Counted from the first letter of the stretch, positions 1 to 9,491 are shown. The stretch is 64,000 nucleotides of DNA from Acinetobacter sp. S54 (GCF_016624945.1 NZ_JACVUI010000004.1:62001-126000); one strand, 5' to 3'. Notes: generated from the letters alone by a model not told the origin. Made by a program: numbers and translations.

Positions 1-1624
1 CCCTGCATCGACCTTGTATGGTACAGATGCAATGGGTGGTGTCATCAATATTATTACTAAGAAAGTAAGTGATGAGTGGACAGGTACAGTTGAACTAGGT
101 ACGTTGATTCAGGATCAAGGTGACGCTGGTGATATTAAGAATGGATCTATTTATATCGCAGGGCCACTTATTCCAAACAAACTGGGGTTACAACTCAATG
201 TTAATAAACAAGAACGTGAAGAAGATCAATATGTCGGTGGTTTTCGTGGTAATAAACGAGAAAGTTTAAATACACGATTAACATATTTGATTAATGATAA
301 TCATGACCTTGCTTTAGATGCCAATTTTGTTAAACAAGAAAGTGAGTCGACAGTTGGGAAAACAGTGGAAGCAGTAGCCAATGCTGCTGACTCATATTCA
401 CGTAATTATCGTAATGTTTATTCGATTACACATAATGGGCATTACACCGATAATCTGAAAAGCACGACATATTTACAATACGAAAATTCTAAAAATCCTG
501 ATCGTGAAAATACCACATTAGACACCAAAGGTATTGAACTAGAGACTTGGACGTTCAATAATCAATGGAACTGGACTTTAGCCGATCATATTTTATCTTT
601 TGGTGCTTATTATAAAGACGAATCATTAAACGATAAGGCGACAAACCGTAATCCGAACATCCCGACATTTAGTGAGCTGACACGCTGGTCTGCTGCGGTA
701 TTTTTGGAAGATACTTGGAGTATGACGGATCGTTTTAATCTTACAGGTGGTTTACGTTACGATTATGATGAAAACTATAAAGGTAATCTTTCACCGCGTC
801 TATATGGTGTATATAGTTTCAATGATAACTTAACAGTAAAAGGTGGCATCTCAACTGGGTATAAACAACCTGACATCCGTTCTGCGACAGAGGGTTTTTA
901 TAGTGTAACTGGGGGGGGCGGTTCTCCTACACCTACAGGGCGTGGGATCATTCGTGCCAATCCTGAACTTGATCCAGAAACGAGCGTATCTTCAGAGCTA
1001 GGACTGAACTGGAAAAATGATTATCTTCGAGCATCACTAACCGGATATATCACTCAATTTAAAGATAAAATTACCGAAGTTCGCACCTGTGAAACAGATA
1101 CTGATGGCTCTACAACCAATCGTAACAATGTTGCTGCATGGAAATGTGCCGAAGGTGCGATACCATTCTATTTTATCAGTGACCGTATCAATGTCGATAA
1201 AGCCGAACTTAAAGGTATAGAAGCGACAGTAGAGTCAGATGTGAACGAGTATATGACTGTAAGTGCAAACTATACTTATACAGATACAGAAATTAAATCT
1301 GGCGAGTTTAAAGGCCGTTCTTTAAATGAAATGCCTGAACACATGTTTAATATTACCATTGACTACGATATTAATGATGCTTTAAATATCTGGTCACGTT
1401 TGCATTATCGCGGCGAAACTTCTGCATATTTAAGCCGTACATCAATGTCTAATCCAAATCCAGGCTATAAGTTTTTAGATGTTGGTTTTAATTATCAATT
1501 TACCTCAAATCTGAAAGGTAAATTTGGTGTATATAACCTGTTAAATGAAAAAGCGGAAAATGCTGATGGAGATCAGTTACTGGATGGCCGTCGTTATGGC
1601 ATCAGTTTCGTAGCTAATTTCTAA
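1..1624 (+). CDS. TonB-dependent outer-membrane receptor, catecholate siderophore type (5' truncated by window)
   Basis: This is the plug remainder and beta-barrel of an outer-membrane ferric-siderophore receptor that imports its ligand with TonB-ExbBD energy. The frame is open from base 2, and the first visible residues (PASTLYGTDAMGGVINIITK) are the conserved end of the plug domain, so the signal peptide, TonB box and most of the plug lie left of the window. The barrel shows alternating aromatic strands and ends in the outer-membrane signature GISFVANF with a C-terminal Phe. The style is closest to the Cir/FepA/BfnH group; the substrate cannot be read from the sequence. A run of eight G at 911-918 encodes a Gly-rich loop and could slip. 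A strong terminator follows 27 bases after the stop. The family assignment is firm and the ligand is unknown. Confidence 0.9.
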   Translation, partial: PASTLYGTDAMGGVINIITKKVSDEWTGTVELGTLIQDQGDAGDIKNGSIYIAGPLIPNKLGLQLNVNKQEREEDQYVGGFRGNKRESLNTRLTYLINDNHDLALDANFVKQESESTVGKTVEAVANAADSYSRNYRNVYSITHNGHYTDNLKSTTYLQYENSKNPDRENTTLDTKGIELETWTFNNQWNWTLADHILSFGAYYKDESLNDKATNRNPNIPTFSELTRWSAAVFLEDTWSMTDRFNLTGGLRYDYDENYKGNLSPRLYGVYSFNDNLTVKGGISTGYKQPDIRSATEGFYSVTGGGGSPTPTGRGIIRANPELDPETSVSSELGLNWKNDYLRASLTGYITQFKDKITEVRTCETDTDGSTTNRNNVAAWKCAEGAIPFYFISDRINVDKAELKGIEATVESDVNEYMTVSANYTYTDTEIKSGEFKGRSLNEMPEHMFNITIDYDINDALNIWSRLHYRGETSAYLSRTSMSNPNPGYKFLDVGFNYQFTSNLKGKFGVYNLLNEKAENADGDQLLDGRRYGISFVANF

Positions 1625-1650
1625 TCATTAGAGTATGTCATGACCATCTA

Positions 1651-1675
1651 AAAAAGCCGCATAAGCGGCTTTTTT
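1651..1675. terminator. Rho-independent terminator, probably bidirectional
   Basis: A perfect stem AAAAAGCCGC / GCGGCTTTTT with loop ATAA lies between the convergent ends of the TonB receptor and the minus-strand gene at 1679. A- and T-tracts on both sides allow use in both directions. Confidence 0.85.
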
Positions 1676-1678
1676 AAT

Positions 1679-2674
1679 TTAATTCAGAATATTCTTAACC
1701 TGCTCAGAATAATAAAACTTTTCCAGATAATGTCGTGCACGTTCACGCAAATGCTTGGATTGAATCAATTCTTGAATAATGGGAGTCAATAATTCAGTCA
1801 GTTGATTCTGAATCAATTCTTCATTGATATTTAAGTCGCGTAATAGCAAATCAAAAGAACGTTCCTGATTGCGTGCATACCAAGCATATACACCATCATG
1901 TACCTGCTGTTTTAGATAATCGGTCTGACGAATGTGTTCCCAAATTTCGTGACCAAGTCCAACAGTCTTGGGCAGGTCATTTACTTCGATATAATTACGC
2001 ACCACATTCACAGGTAGTTTTTTGATTTTGTGCCACAAACTGGCTTGAAACTGATACAGTTTTTCATCATTAAAATGTTGATTCAGTACCGTTTCACTTA
2101 GTTGACTAAGTTTAATAATATTTTTTTGAAGATAATTGGCAACGGTATCATCCAAATTAGAGTCGGTGACTGACTCAAGCACGGATTTTCCCATCTTCAT
2201 AAAACGGCCAACACCAGGAACTTTTTTACTCATGAGGGAATTATCCAGATAATCCTGAATAGAATGCTGGATAAGTTGTGTCACCATGGTAGAAAATGCA
2301 GGATTATTGGTAATACGTTTAATGAGAACCTTACGATGTTCGCTTTTGCTGGCAACGTATTGGGCAATATGGTCAATTGTTGCTACAGGGATAATATCTT
2401 CAATCGTCGTATTATCATTGCTTGGGTGAATCAGTGCAAAACGAATATGTTCACTGATTTGCTCAATTAAAAAGGGACTGGCAGCACTATCCAAAATTTG
2501 GGTTTGAATTAAATGATAGATCTGTTCAAATGACCACAAATCTTTCAACTGTTGTTTTCTGAACCAATGATAGAACAAAGAAAATTCAGCCTGAACATTC
2601 TTTTTTTGTGAAAATTCCAGATCTAAAAAATCAAGCTGGGCTTCTATTAATTGGTCAATGATAGCGTTGTTCAT
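1679..2674 (-). CDS. Conserved hypothetical protein, 331 aa
   Basis: I do not recognise a named family. The predicted protein is almost all alpha-helical, rich in Leu, Ile, Gln and charged residues, and has no signal peptide or clear membrane segment, so it is probably cytoplasmic. A more basic stretch with glycines (residues about 150-165, KKVPGVGRFMKMGKS) sits in the middle. The codon pattern matches the neighbouring genes and the start ATG at 2674 fits the length of the helical protein. It is transcribed alone, convergent with the TonB receptor, and about 70 bases downstream of the alpha/beta hydrolase gene on the same strand, so the two could be cotranscribed. The reading frame is convincing and the function is unknown. 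Confidence 0.7.
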   Translation of the reverse strand: MNNAIIDQLIEAQLDFLDLEFSQKKNVQAEFSLFYHWFRKQQLKDLWSFEQIYHLIQTQILDSAASPFLIEQISEHIRFALIHPSNDNTTIEDIIPVATIDHIAQYVASKSEHRKVLIKRITNNPAFSTMVTQLIQHSIQDYLDNSLMSKKVPGVGRFMKMGKSVLESVTDSNLDDTVANYLQKNIIKLSQLSETVLNQHFNDEKLYQFQASLWHKIKKLPVNVVRNYIEVNDLPKTVGLGHEIWEHIRQTDYLKQQVHDGVYAWYARNQERSFDLLLRDLNINEELIQNQLTELLTPIIQELIQSKHLRERARHYLEKFYYSEQVKNILN

Positions 2675-2744
2675 AGGATCCCTGAATTGAGTGCCTGACT
2701 TTTTAAAGTTTGGCTTTTTAATGTGTGAATTTAGTGTGTAGCTT

Positions 2745-3779
2745 TTAATGTGTGCCTAGGGACACAAGCGGATCGATTAAGGGATTTTTTTGATGTTGGG
2801 TTTTTTCTAAAAAAGGCAGATAGTATTGAATAACCAATTGATCTGCTTCAAGTATAGGCATATGACCGACATGATTTAAAATAATAGGGGGTTCGGCACG
2901 TTTCAACATTTTTTTTAATTCGCTTGCTGCTTCTACATTCACAATTTTATCCTCTGCACCCCATAAAATTAGGGTCGGGGCTCCAATAGAACGGGTTAAA
3001 ACAGAAAACGTATCTGGCGTATAGAGACGTTTCAAGGCAACCAGTTGATCAACAATTTTACCAGTTTCCTGTGCATGTGTGATTAAATTCTGTTCCATGG
3101 CATGTTTGTAATCATTGGACAAAAAAGGCGGATGATACATGACCTGACTCAGCACATAATTTAAATCGCCTTCTTTGGAAACAATTAACTGTTTGAGATA
3201 ATTTGGATCTTTTAAATAAATGGTATTGGCAGAATGATAGACACCAGCACTGCTGATTAGAAACAGACTTTGTGTATCGAAGGCATATTGTGATGCATAG
3301 AGCATGGCAATGGCGCCACCCACAGAATGCCCGACAATATTAATCTGGTTGGATAAATGCGCGGCTTCAGTAAAGCGTCGCAGTTTCTCTGTTACATTGG
3401 GTACGGATAAATCAAAGTCTTTTGGAACGATAGTATCGCCTGCCATAGGAAGATCAGGAATAATCACGTGGTAATAGGGAGTTAATGCTCTAGCAATAGA
3501 GTTCCAGTTATCACGACTTCCTGCCAAACCATGAATAAGTAAAATAGTCGGCTTATTGCTTGCGCCACCTTCACTATAAACCCAGGTAACATCATCTACT
3601 TTAAGGGTTTTGGTTTTTAAGCCAGCCCAGTTACGTTGCTGTTGCAATTCGTCATGTAAATTAAAATGACATTCTGCGGCTTGAGCGACGTTCAAAGTTC
3701 CTCCCAAAAATCCTATACATATACAAAAAGCAAATGCCAATATGTACGAAAAAGTGATTTGAGGAACGCGGAAAGTCAT
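2745..3779 (-). CDS. Exported alpha/beta-hydrolase (lipase/esterase-like)
   Basis: The protein has an alpha/beta-hydrolase fold and probably cleaves an ester or related bond in the periplasm or at the envelope. An N-terminal hydrophobic segment (residues about 8-30) ending in AQAA is a good signal peptide. The oxyanion loop is HGLAGSRDNW (83-92), the nucleophile elbow is GHSVGGA with Ser152, the acid is Asp277 in WGAEDKIV, and the catalytic His306 lies in HVGHMP. Length (344 aa) is normal for secreted monomeric hydrolases. It resembles lipase/esterase-type proteins such as those related to mono-acylglycerol lipases, but the substrate cannot be told. It is divergent from the carbonic anhydrase gene. 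Confidence 0.8.
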   Translation of the reverse strand: MTFRVPQITFSYILAFAFCICIGFLGGTLNVAQAAECHFNLHDELQQQRNWAGLKTKTLKVDDVTWVYSEGGASNKPTILLIHGLAGSRDNWNSIARALTPYYHVIIPDLPMAGDTIVPKDFDLSVPNVTEKLRRFTEAAHLSNQINIVGHSVGGAIAMLYASQYAFDTQSLFLISSAGVYHSANTIYLKDPNYLKQLIVSKEGDLNYVLSQVMYHPPFLSNDYKHAMEQNLITHAQETGKIVDQLVALKRLYTPDTFSVLTRSIGAPTLILWGAEDKIVNVEAASELKKMLKRAEPPIILNHVGHMPILEADQLVIQYYLPFLEKTQHQKNPLIDPLVSLGTH

Positions 3780-4086
3780 TAAACTTCATCCTTGAAAGTT
3801 GCTGACGCTTTTTGAGTCTTTGTATTATGAAATAAAGACAAAATAGTCGTCATTTGCTGCTAGAAAAAATATAGAAGAATTATAGTCAATTTGGTCATTG
3901 GTCCAGACTCAAAAAATGTTAAATAGGTCGTATTATTGGGAAAATAAAATGTAAATAAATTTATAGACAACAAATAATTATCATAAATTGATTAAAAAAA
4001 TATCAAAACTCAGAAAGATTGTCATAGTTTAGTTTTTGTCAGTGACTTTCACAGTCTAGCTTATTACACTATTTTGAATTCATTAT
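3780..4086. other. AT-rich divergent intergenic region
   Basis: This 307-base gap separates two divergent genes and must hold both promoters. It is strongly AT-rich. I see no gene, repeat or clear operator in it. Confidence 0.5.
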
Positions 4087-4089
4087 TTG

Positions 4090-4716
4090 ATGGCAAAACA
4101 AATGATCACTGCTCAGGAAGCGCTTGAACGTCTTAAAGCTGGTAATAAAAGATTTGCGACAGGTGAAGTTACTCATCGTAAATTATTATCACATCAAGAA
4201 CGTACCGAAATGTCTCAAGACCAAAATCCGTTTGCCATCATTCTAGGGTGTTCTGATTCACGCGTACCCGCTGAAATTGTGTTTGATCAAGGATTGGGTG
4301 ATTTATTTGTCATCCGTGTTGCAGGGAATATTGTTGCACCTTCGCAAGTGGGAAGTGTTGAATTTGCAGCTGAACGCTATGATTGCGCAGTTGTCGTCGT
4401 CTTGGGTCATAGTCATTGTGGGGCGATTCAAGCCACAGTGGATACCTTGATGAATCCAGATCATCCACCATCTGATAATTTGATGTCAATTGTGAATCGG
4501 GTACGTCCTTCAGTAGAAATTTTGCTGCAAACCGATTTAAAACATGATCATGCGAAGTTGTGTATGCATGCCGTTCGTTCAAACGTGTTTGCTTCCGTCA
4601 ATCAGTTACGTCATGGTTCAGCTGTGCTTGAAAGCCTGATTGCCAAAGGTAAAATGATTGTAGTCGGTGCTGAGTATTCTCTAGAAACAGGCGAAGTCAC
4701 TTTTTTTGATTTTTAA
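4090..4716 (+). CDS. can: Beta-class carbonic anhydrase
   Basis: The enzyme interconverts CO2 and bicarbonate in the cytoplasm, supplying bicarbonate to carboxylases and to carbamoyl-phosphate synthase (carAB lies 10 kb away). The beta-class zinc ligands and catalytic dyad are all present: Cys54, Asp56 and Arg58 in GCSDSRVP, then His107 and Cys110 in GHSHCGA. Length of 208 aa is typical. An in-frame TTG lies directly upstream at 4087, but ATG 4090 gives the usual N terminus (MAKQMITAQEAL); the ribosome binding site is weak in either case. The symbol can is used by function; cynT-like naming is equally possible because no cyanase gene is nearby. Confidence 0.88.
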   Translation: MAKQMITAQEALERLKAGNKRFATGEVTHRKLLSHQERTEMSQDQNPFAIILGCSDSRVPAEIVFDQGLGDLFVIRVAGNIVAPSQVGSVEFAAERYDCAVVVVLGHSHCGAIQATVDTLMNPDHPPSDNLMSIVNRVRPSVEILLQTDLKHDHAKLCMHAVRSNVFASVNQLRHGSAVLESLIAKGKMIVVGAEYSLETGEVTFFDF

Positions 4717-4744
4717 TGGTTTTGGTAAAGATAAATTGAGTGAC

Positions 4745-4764
4745 AGGCGCGTTATAACGCGCCT
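4745..4764. terminator. Bidirectional terminator overlapping the tesA stop codon
   Basis: The 20-base perfect palindrome AGGCGCGTTATAACGCGCCT sits between two convergent genes. The last codons of tesA (Gly-Ala-Leu-stop) are encoded inside it. A T-run follows on the plus strand. Confidence 0.75.
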
Positions 4765-5387
4765 TTAATATAGGGATAGGCATTGTCCAGTAAAATAGTT
4801 TGCGCTTTAGCATTCGGATGAATCTGATCATTTTGCATCAGATTTTTATGACCAGCGATACCTTGCATGAAAAATGGCAGTAATTTGACCTTATACTGCT
4901 GACTAACGACTTTATAATTGTTTTCAAAGGCTTGACTATAAGCTGTACCGTAGTTAGGCGGAATTTTCATACCAAATAAGACTACTTTAGCTTTGGCTTG
5001 CTGACTTTGTTGTACTAATTTTCCCAGATTTTTTTGAATCATTTGAGGCGGTTGACCTCGTAAGGCATCATTACCACCTAACTCTATAACGACCACGTCA
5101 GGTTTATAACTTTGTAGTAATTTTGGCATTCGAGCCAGAGCACCGCTGGTGGTTTCACCACTCACACTTGCATTGACCACTTTATGCTGTTTCGGATACT
5201 GTTGGTCTAGACGTTTTTGTAGTAACTGAACCCAACCTTGTTCAGGGTTAATTCCATAACCTGCACTTAAGCTATCTCCCACGATCAGAATGGTTTTGGC
5301 AGAAACTGCAAAAGGTGTCAGTGTCAGCAGAGCGACCATGTAGCATTTTACAGATTTGGGTTTGAACAGCTGTTTTAAAATTTGCAT
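4752..5387 (-). CDS. tesA: GDSL-family thioesterase / lysophospholipase, periplasmic
   Basis: This SGNH hydrolase corresponds to TesA of Escherichia coli (thioesterase I, protease I, lysophospholipase L1), which acts in the periplasm on acyl esters. A signal peptide covers residues about 12-30 and ends in AVSA. The four SGNH blocks are visible: GDSLSAGYG with Ser39, Gly77 in SVSGET, Asn106 in GGNDALRG, and Asp187/His190 in DQIHPN. Length of 211 aa is normal. It is transcribed divergently from an ABC ATPase and permease pair, the same tesA / ybbA-ybbP arrangement as in enterobacteria, which supports the name. Its stop codon lies inside a terminator palindrome. Confidence 0.92.
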   Translation of the reverse strand: MQILKQLFKPKSVKCYMVALLTLTPFAVSAKTILIVGDSLSAGYGINPEQGWVQLLQKRLDQQYPKQHKVVNASVSGETTSGALARMPKLLQSYKPDVVVIELGGNDALRGQPPQMIQKNLGKLVQQSQQAKAKVVLFGMKIPPNYGTAYSQAFENNYKVVSQQYKVKLLPFFMQGIAGHKNLMQNDQIHPNAKAQTILLDNAYPYIKGAL

Positions 5388-5431
5388 AGTAAAAATGACC
5401 GATCATTGAATCAGACAGGATAGTGACCATC

Positions 5432-6184
5432 ATGCCACAACCGATTATTTCTGCCCACCAACTGACACAAACGATTCAATTAAATAACAAAGTTTTAACT
5501 ATTCTTAGTGATATTAATCTCGAAATTTATGCTGGCGAGCAGGTCGCGATTACTGGACGTTCAGGTTCTGGAAAATCTACATTGTTGGGTATATTGGCAA
5601 CGCTAGATCAGCCGAGTTCTGGTGAAGTATGGGTCTGTGGACAAGCGGTGCATCAACTTAATGAAGAAGCGCGTGCAAAAGTACGTCTGGAAAATATCGG
5701 TTTTGTATTCCAATCTTTTCAACTATTACCCCATTTGAGTGCATTGGAAAATGTCATGCTACCACTGAGGTTACAACCTCATTTTGAGTATCAGGTGGCT
5801 GAACAAAAAGCATTATCTTGGCTAAAACGAGTAGGATTGGAACGTCAGGCATTGCAAACACCTAAAGTATTATCGGGTGGTGAACAACAACGTGTGGCGA
5901 TTGCCCGAGCATTAATTGCAGCGCCTAAAATTATTTTTGCTGATGAACCCACAGGTAATCTCGATGGGCAAACCGCACAGGAAATAGAAACATTGTTGTT
6001 TGAACTCAATCGTGAGTTAGGAACCACGTTGATTCTGGTGACGCATGATGCAAAACTGGCAGAAATGTGTCAGCGCCGTTTACAGTTGATTGAGGGAAAG
6101 CTAGTTGAAGAACAAGGCATTGCCAGCTCATTGTTAGTAGATCAAGTTCCTTCAACGAAGGATCAGGCAGGGAGCGGAACATGA
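5432..6184 (+). CDS. ybbA: ABC transporter ATP-binding protein, YbbA/LolD type
   Basis: This is the ATPase of a MacB/LolD-like ABC system that drives an FtsX-type permease at the inner membrane. Walker A is GRSGSGKST (residues about 41-49), the Q-loop is FQSFQ, the signature is LSGGEQQR, Walker B is IIFADEPTGNLD, and the switch His is in LVTHD. An upstream in-frame GTG at 5423 is too close to the AGGA motif at 5417-5420, so ATG 5432 is preferred, giving 250 aa. The stop overlaps the permease start by four bases (ATGA), which implies translational coupling. The substrate is not established; in other species the operon is tied by context to tesA. Confidence 0.9.
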   Translation: MPQPIISAHQLTQTIQLNNKVLTILSDINLEIYAGEQVAITGRSGSGKSTLLGILATLDQPSSGEVWVCGQAVHQLNEEARAKVRLENIGFVFQSFQLLPHLSALENVMLPLRLQPHFEYQVAEQKALSWLKRVGLERQALQTPKVLSGGEQQRVAIARALIAAPKIIFADEPTGNLDGQTAQEIETLLFELNRELGTTLILVTHDAKLAEMCQRRLQLIEGKLVEEQGIASSLLVDQVPSTKDQAGSGT

Positions 6185-8646
6185 GTTCTTTGCTAAAACC
6201 TTTATTTATTCAGAGTTTTCGTACAGGTGGTATTTATCTTTTAATCATTGCCTTGTCACTGGCTATTAGCGCGACCACGGCACTCAAGTTTAGTAATGAT
6301 CAGATTCAAAATGCAGTAACTTTGCAAGCGGCTGAAATGCTTGCGGCTGATTTGGTTCTTTCTGATAATGAACCGATTGCAGATACATGGAAGCAAAAAG
6401 CGAGTGCTGAAAACTTCCAACAATCCAATGTCACCGTATTTAGTTCAATGGCACGGACTCATGATCAATTTGTAATGGTCAATGTCAAGGCAATCGACAC
6501 CCATTTCCCCTTACGCGGAAAATTACAGATTGAACCTGAAGCAAAACAGATAAAAACGGGCGACATCTGGCTGAGTCCACGTGCCATGGATTTACTCAAA
6601 GTCAAACTAGGAGAACAAGTTTTTATTGCAGATGGGGAGTTTAAGGTCGCGGGTATCATTACGCATGATTCCAATCAGGAATTGGGTTTTTCTGGATTTT
6701 CTCCCACTGTCATGATCAATCAGGCAGATATTGCCCAAACCAATGCGATTCAAGTAGGCAGTCGCATAGAATATCGTTTGCTGATGTCGGGTTCTCCTGA
6801 AAATATTAAAAATTTCGAGAAAATTTTTAAGCAGCAACACCATGTTAAAGAGGATGCAGAAGCAGACCCTGAGTCCAGTTTAAGACTGCGAAACGCGGCA
6901 CAGGGTAATACACGTTTAATGAAGCCCATTGAAAATCTGGATACATTTTTACAATTAGCTAATATTTTAACCATTTTGCTCTGCGGTATAGCAATTGCTT
7001 TAACCAGTCAGCGTTATGTACAACAAAATCAGGATCATATTGCCCTAATGCGCTGTCTGGGAGCAACACGTGTCCAAATTGTTTGGGCCTATCTTGGCTT
7101 GCTAAGTTTAGTGAGTTTAATTTCGATTTTGATTGGTTCGCTGCTGGGTGTGGTATTAGGTTATGGTCTGTTACAACTAATGTTGCAATTGATTCCCCAA
7201 TTACAGTTAAGTTTTTCTGTCATTGCGTTTTTATTCGGGCCATTACCGATTGCGATTTTTACCAGTATGGTGGTAATGGCAGGGTTTATCTTGCCAAGTA
7301 TCTGGGAGTTATTAAATACACCTCCAATTCGAGTGATTCGACAGGAAAGCCGTTCTAGCCGTTCATTTGCTTTTATGTTTTTAGCTGGTGTTTTCAGTTT
7401 GGCTATTTTTAGCATGGTACTAAGTGAAAATATTCAACTGAGTGGATTAATGTTGATTGCTATTTTATTACTGAGTGCGATTTTATATGGTGCGGTTTGG
7501 AGTTTATTAAAATTTTTCAAACAACGTAAAAATCAGTTTTCAGTCTATGTGCGTACACCTGCGCATACTGCACTACAGGTTACGGCATTGGCTTTAGGTT
7601 TAAGTCTAATTACAGTATTGACCGTTTTACGTACAGATCTGTTACAGCGTTGGCAGCAACAATTGCCTGAAGGAACGCCTAATCAATTTGTGTACGGTTT
7701 ACCGCCTTTTGATATGCCAGAGTTTAAGCAACAACTTGAGCACAATGGCTGGAAAGCTACTCCTTTATATCCCAATATTCGTGGAAGATTGGTGGGGAAG
7801 AATGATCAGCCATTTTCAACTGAATTGATTCAGCGCAATAATTCACTACGTCGTGAACTTAATCTGACACAGGCAACGACATTGCCACAGGATAATGTCA
7901 TTACACAGGGGCAGCCCTTATTTAATCAGACCAATCAAGTGTCGGTTGAGGCTAAACTCGCTGAAGAGTTAGGTATAAAAGTAGGGGATAAGCTAACCTT
8001 TAATTTAGCCGAAGGCGCTTTATCTGCAACGGTAGTCAACTTGCGAACGGTGCAATGGGAAAGCTTTAGCCCTAATTTCTTCTTTATTTTTTCACCGCAT
8101 AGCATGGATGAAAATGCAGGAAGTTATTTAGGCAGTTTTTATGTACCGCCTCAGGATAAAAATAAACTGATTCAGGTTATTCAACGATTTTCAAATACTG
8201 TATTTATCGATGTCAGCTTGATACTGGATGAAATTAAGAGACTGGTCAGTGTGTTGGTCCAAGTGATTACTGTCTTGGCCATATTGGTAGGAGTGTCTGG
8301 TGTTCTCGTTCTGGTAGCTTGTCTAAACCTGCTTATGGATGAACGCCGTCGTGAAGTGGCATTGATGCGTTCCTTTGGTATGTCAAAATTAAAGCTTAAG
8401 CAAATGCTAAGTCTGGAAATTGGATTGATTGGCTTAATTGCAGGCATTGTCTCTTGTTTCTTTGCTGAGATTATTAGTGCTATTGCTAGTTATAAAATGA
8501 ATATTGGCTTGCAGTGGCACCCTGAAATCTGGTTGATTTTACCTGTTGCCATGATGTTGATTTGTGGCTTGATCGGGCGATATCGACTGAGTTACTTATG
8601 TGATATTCCGCCTTTACAAAGTTTAAGAGAAATTAATCCGTCCTAA
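6181..8646 (+). CDS. ybbP: FtsX-family ABC permease, YbbP type
   Basis: This large permease (821 aa) pairs with the ATPase encoded just upstream. An N-terminal membrane segment (about 15-30) is followed by a periplasmic MacB-like domain to about residue 250, a group of membrane helices (about 255-430), a second periplasmic domain (about 460-680), and a last set of helices with the FtsX motif LMDERRREVALMRSFGMS near residue 715. The ten-helix double-FtsX layout and length are those of YbbP. It is coupled to ybbA by a four-base overlap. The transported molecule is unknown; an export or envelope-lipid role is an inference from the family and from tesA next door. Confidence 0.88.
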   Translation: MSSLLKPLFIQSFRTGGIYLLIIALSLAISATTALKFSNDQIQNAVTLQAAEMLAADLVLSDNEPIADTWKQKASAENFQQSNVTVFSSMARTHDQFVMVNVKAIDTHFPLRGKLQIEPEAKQIKTGDIWLSPRAMDLLKVKLGEQVFIADGEFKVAGIITHDSNQELGFSGFSPTVMINQADIAQTNAIQVGSRIEYRLLMSGSPENIKNFEKIFKQQHHVKEDAEADPESSLRLRNAAQGNTRLMKPIENLDTFLQLANILTILLCGIAIALTSQRYVQQNQDHIALMRCLGATRVQIVWAYLGLLSLVSLISILIGSLLGVVLGYGLLQLMLQLIPQLQLSFSVIAFLFGPLPIAIFTSMVVMAGFILPSIWELLNTPPIRVIRQESRSSRSFAFMFLAGVFSLAIFSMVLSENIQLSGLMLIAILLLSAILYGAVWSLLKFFKQRKNQFSVYVRTPAHTALQVTALALGLSLITVLTVLRTDLLQRWQQQLPEGTPNQFVYGLPPFDMPEFKQQLEHNGWKATPLYPNIRGRLVGKNDQPFSTELIQRNNSLRRELNLTQATTLPQDNVITQGQPLFNQTNQVSVEAKLAEELGIKVGDKLTFNLAEGALSATVVNLRTVQWESFSPNFFFIFSPHSMDENAGSYLGSFYVPPQDKNKLIQVIQRFSNTVFIDVSLILDEIKRLVSVLVQVITVLAILVGVSGVLVLVACLNLLMDERRREVALMRSFGMSKLKLKQMLSLEIGLIGLIAGIVSCFFAEIISAIASYKMNIGLQWHPEIWLILPVAMMLICGLIGRYRLSYLCDIPPLQSLREINPS

Positions 8647-8668
8647 ACTGTGAATTGAAGTAAATCAT

Positions 8669-8699
8669 GAAAAGCCAGCTATATACCCAGCTGGCTTTT
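8669..8699. terminator. Bidirectional terminator containing the rhomboid C-terminus
   Basis: The stem AAAAGCCAGCT / AGCTGGCTTTT encloses an 8-base loop between convergent genes. The last codons and stop of the minus-strand rhomboid gene (8679) form part of the hairpin. Confidence 0.8.
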
Positions 8700-9491
8700 C
8701 ATATGTACCAAAATTTCCTGCCAAAGAGGCTCAATGGGTGGAATCAGGCTCATACAGTATTGATAAAATAGGGCACAAGTCACTGCGGCAATCACCAATC
8801 CAATTATCGGGCCTATCTGGGTCATATTCGTTTTTTGACTGATATACCAAATGAGCGCCAACAAAGCCCCCATGATCATTCCACCAATATGCGCTGCATT
8901 ATTAATGCCTGCCGCCATGAAACCAAAAGCAAGGTTAATCGCCATCACTATCAATAGTGACTTTTTATCCAGAATGAAACATTGATAAGGTAAGGGAGGC
9001 GCTAATGCTAATATGGTTAATGCTGCTCCAAGTCCCATTACGGCACCAGAAGCGCCTGCACCAATGTGAGGTAAAAGGGATGGATCAAAATGTTCAAGTA
9101 AGGCATAGCTGTCACGAATGGTCATATAACTGCTAAGTAAACTTCCCATCAAACCCGCGAGCAAATACAAACCAATGAAATAAAAACGTCCAAGCATTTG
9201 CTCGGCAATACTGCCGAAAATATATAATGCCCACATATTCAGCATAAGATGCACTAAACCAAAATGAAAAAACATGCTGGTAAATAACCGCTGTGGTTGC
9301 TCCAAAAATGTCATGGGTGAAAAGTCTGCACCCCAACGTATTGCGTCAGCTGTTGTGGGGCTGGTGGCATCGACACCTGACAACACTTGCCAGCCATATA
9401 AACCAACATTAATGGCAATTAAAATCGCGGTAATCCACCACTGATTCACTTCAAGTTTACGATTTATTTGAGGAGGACTATATTCAGACAT
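8679..9491 (-). CDS. Rhomboid-family intramembrane serine protease
   Basis: The protein cleaves transmembrane substrates within the inner membrane. It has the rhomboid features in order: the loop-1/helix-2 motif HFGLVHLMLNMWALYIFG (77-93, with His81 and Asn85), the nucleophile motif GASGAVMG with Ser149, and the helix-6 histidine His201 in NNAAHIGGMIMG. At least six membrane helices are visible plus a hydrophilic N terminus of about 17 residues. Length of 270 aa is usual for proteobacterial rhomboids; the natural substrate is not known. It is divergent from mtgA and overlaps its own terminator at the 3' end. Confidence 0.9.
   Translation of the reverse strand: MSEYSPPQINRKLEVNQWWITAILIAINVGLYGWQVLSGVDATSPTTADAIRWGADFSPMTFLEQPQRLFTSMFFHFGLVHLMLNMWALYIFGSIAEQMLGRFYFIGLYLLAGLMGSLLSSYMTIRDSYALLEHFDPSLLPHIGAGASGAVMGLGAALTILALAPPLPYQCFILDKKSLLIVMAINLAFGFMAAGINNAAHIGGMIMGALLALIWYISQKTNMTQIGPIIGLVIAAVTCALFYQYCMSLIPPIEPLWQEILVHMKSQLGI

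Noticed and set aside
2264..2470. Plus-strand frame of 68 codons
   Set aside because: It lies antisense to the conserved 331-aa gene and has no ribosome site or family features.
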